Source of the DNA: DATNNN01 sp035601815
Lineage (GTDB): Bacteria > Pseudomonadota > Alphaproteobacteria > Rhizobiales > Xanthobacteraceae
Direction: 5' to 3'
DNA: 6,901 nt
Assembly (NCBI GenBank): GCA_035601815.1
Contig: DATNNN010000175.1
Coordinates: forward strand, 1-6,901
Shown here: piece after piece, positions 6,788-6,901 of the stretch
Layout: each line of letters starts with the position of its first letter
Position numbering within the stretch: position 1 is the stretch's first letter
The notes under the pieces: model-generated
What the model was told of the DNA's origin: nothing
Databases searched by the model: none
The model's input: only the letters and a program-made list of their open reading frames with translations
Position numbers and translations under genes: made by a program

Positions 6788-6901
6788 CTATTTGCGGCCG
6801 CTCTCGGCGATGTAGCGCAGCGCGCGGATGCCCGGCAGGAAGAAATAGGCGCCGCCCTGCACGGTGACGAACCGCGGCAGGCCGGTGACCCGGCGGCGCA
6901 G
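6788..6901 (-). CDS. C-terminal fragment of a convergent gene, probable DyP-type peroxidase
   Basis: On the minus strand, an open frame runs in from the window end and stops at TAG (complement of 6788-6790), giving 37 residues. The text includes TGLPRFVTVQGGAYFFLPG followed by IRALRYIAES. This resembles the end of DyP-type heme peroxidases, where a 'GG-x-YFF-x-P' strand and an 'ALR-x-L' helix close the protein. Only the tail is visible: the GxxDG motif and proximal His that would prove the family lie outside. It ends 4 bases from the catalase-like stop, in the opposite direction. The frame is well supported; the family name is from recall of a short motif. Confidence 0.55.
   Translation of the reverse strand: MRRRVTGLPRFVTVQGGAYFFLPGIRALRYIAESGRK

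Overview
The window is uniformly GC-rich with strong coding periodicity. It looks like a chromosomal segment of an alphaproteobacterium, probably Hyphomicrobiales (Bradyrhizobium/Rhodopseudomonas-like). The reasons are protein style, GTG/ATG starts in overlapping stop-start junctions, and the families present. I see no tRNA, rRNA, insertion sequence, CRISPR array or phage gene. Nearly every base is coding, and the only gap over 100 bases is 2039-2164.

Layout: (1) 1-272, the last 89 residues of a + strand gene whose Gly/Thr/Ser-rich, beta-strand-like tail resembles the C-terminal barrel domain of proteins exported by Slam-type translocons. (2) 269-2038, a Slam-like outer-membrane protein (signal peptide, TPR region, DUF560-type beta-barrel ending in Phe), joined to the first gene by a GTGA overlap. 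Its N-terminal TPR module is present twice, in register, 140 residues apart. (3) 2039-2164, a short gap with a GGAACTT element. (4) 2165-4642, a large periplasmic or secreted diheme c-type cytochrome of the RoxA/diheme-peroxidase type. (5) 4652-5587, a lipoprotein of unknown function. (6) 5584-6783, a catalase-superfamily (y4iL-like) heme protein, joined to the lipoprotein gene by an ATGA overlap. (7) 6788-6901, the C-terminal 37 residues of a convergent minus-strand gene that look like the end of a DyP-type peroxidase.

Genes 4-6 form a tight operon (9-base gap, then a 4-base overlap). They combine a diheme cytochrome with a catalase-fold protein, and a probable DyP peroxidase lies head-on beside them. 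The shared theme is heme and peroxide or oxygen chemistry. A reasonable but unproven hypothesis is a pathway that oxygenates an unsaturated or polymeric substrate in the envelope and then handles the hydroperoxide products. The upstream pair (genes 1-2) is an apparently separate envelope-export unit: a cell-surface or secreted client and its outer-membrane translocon.
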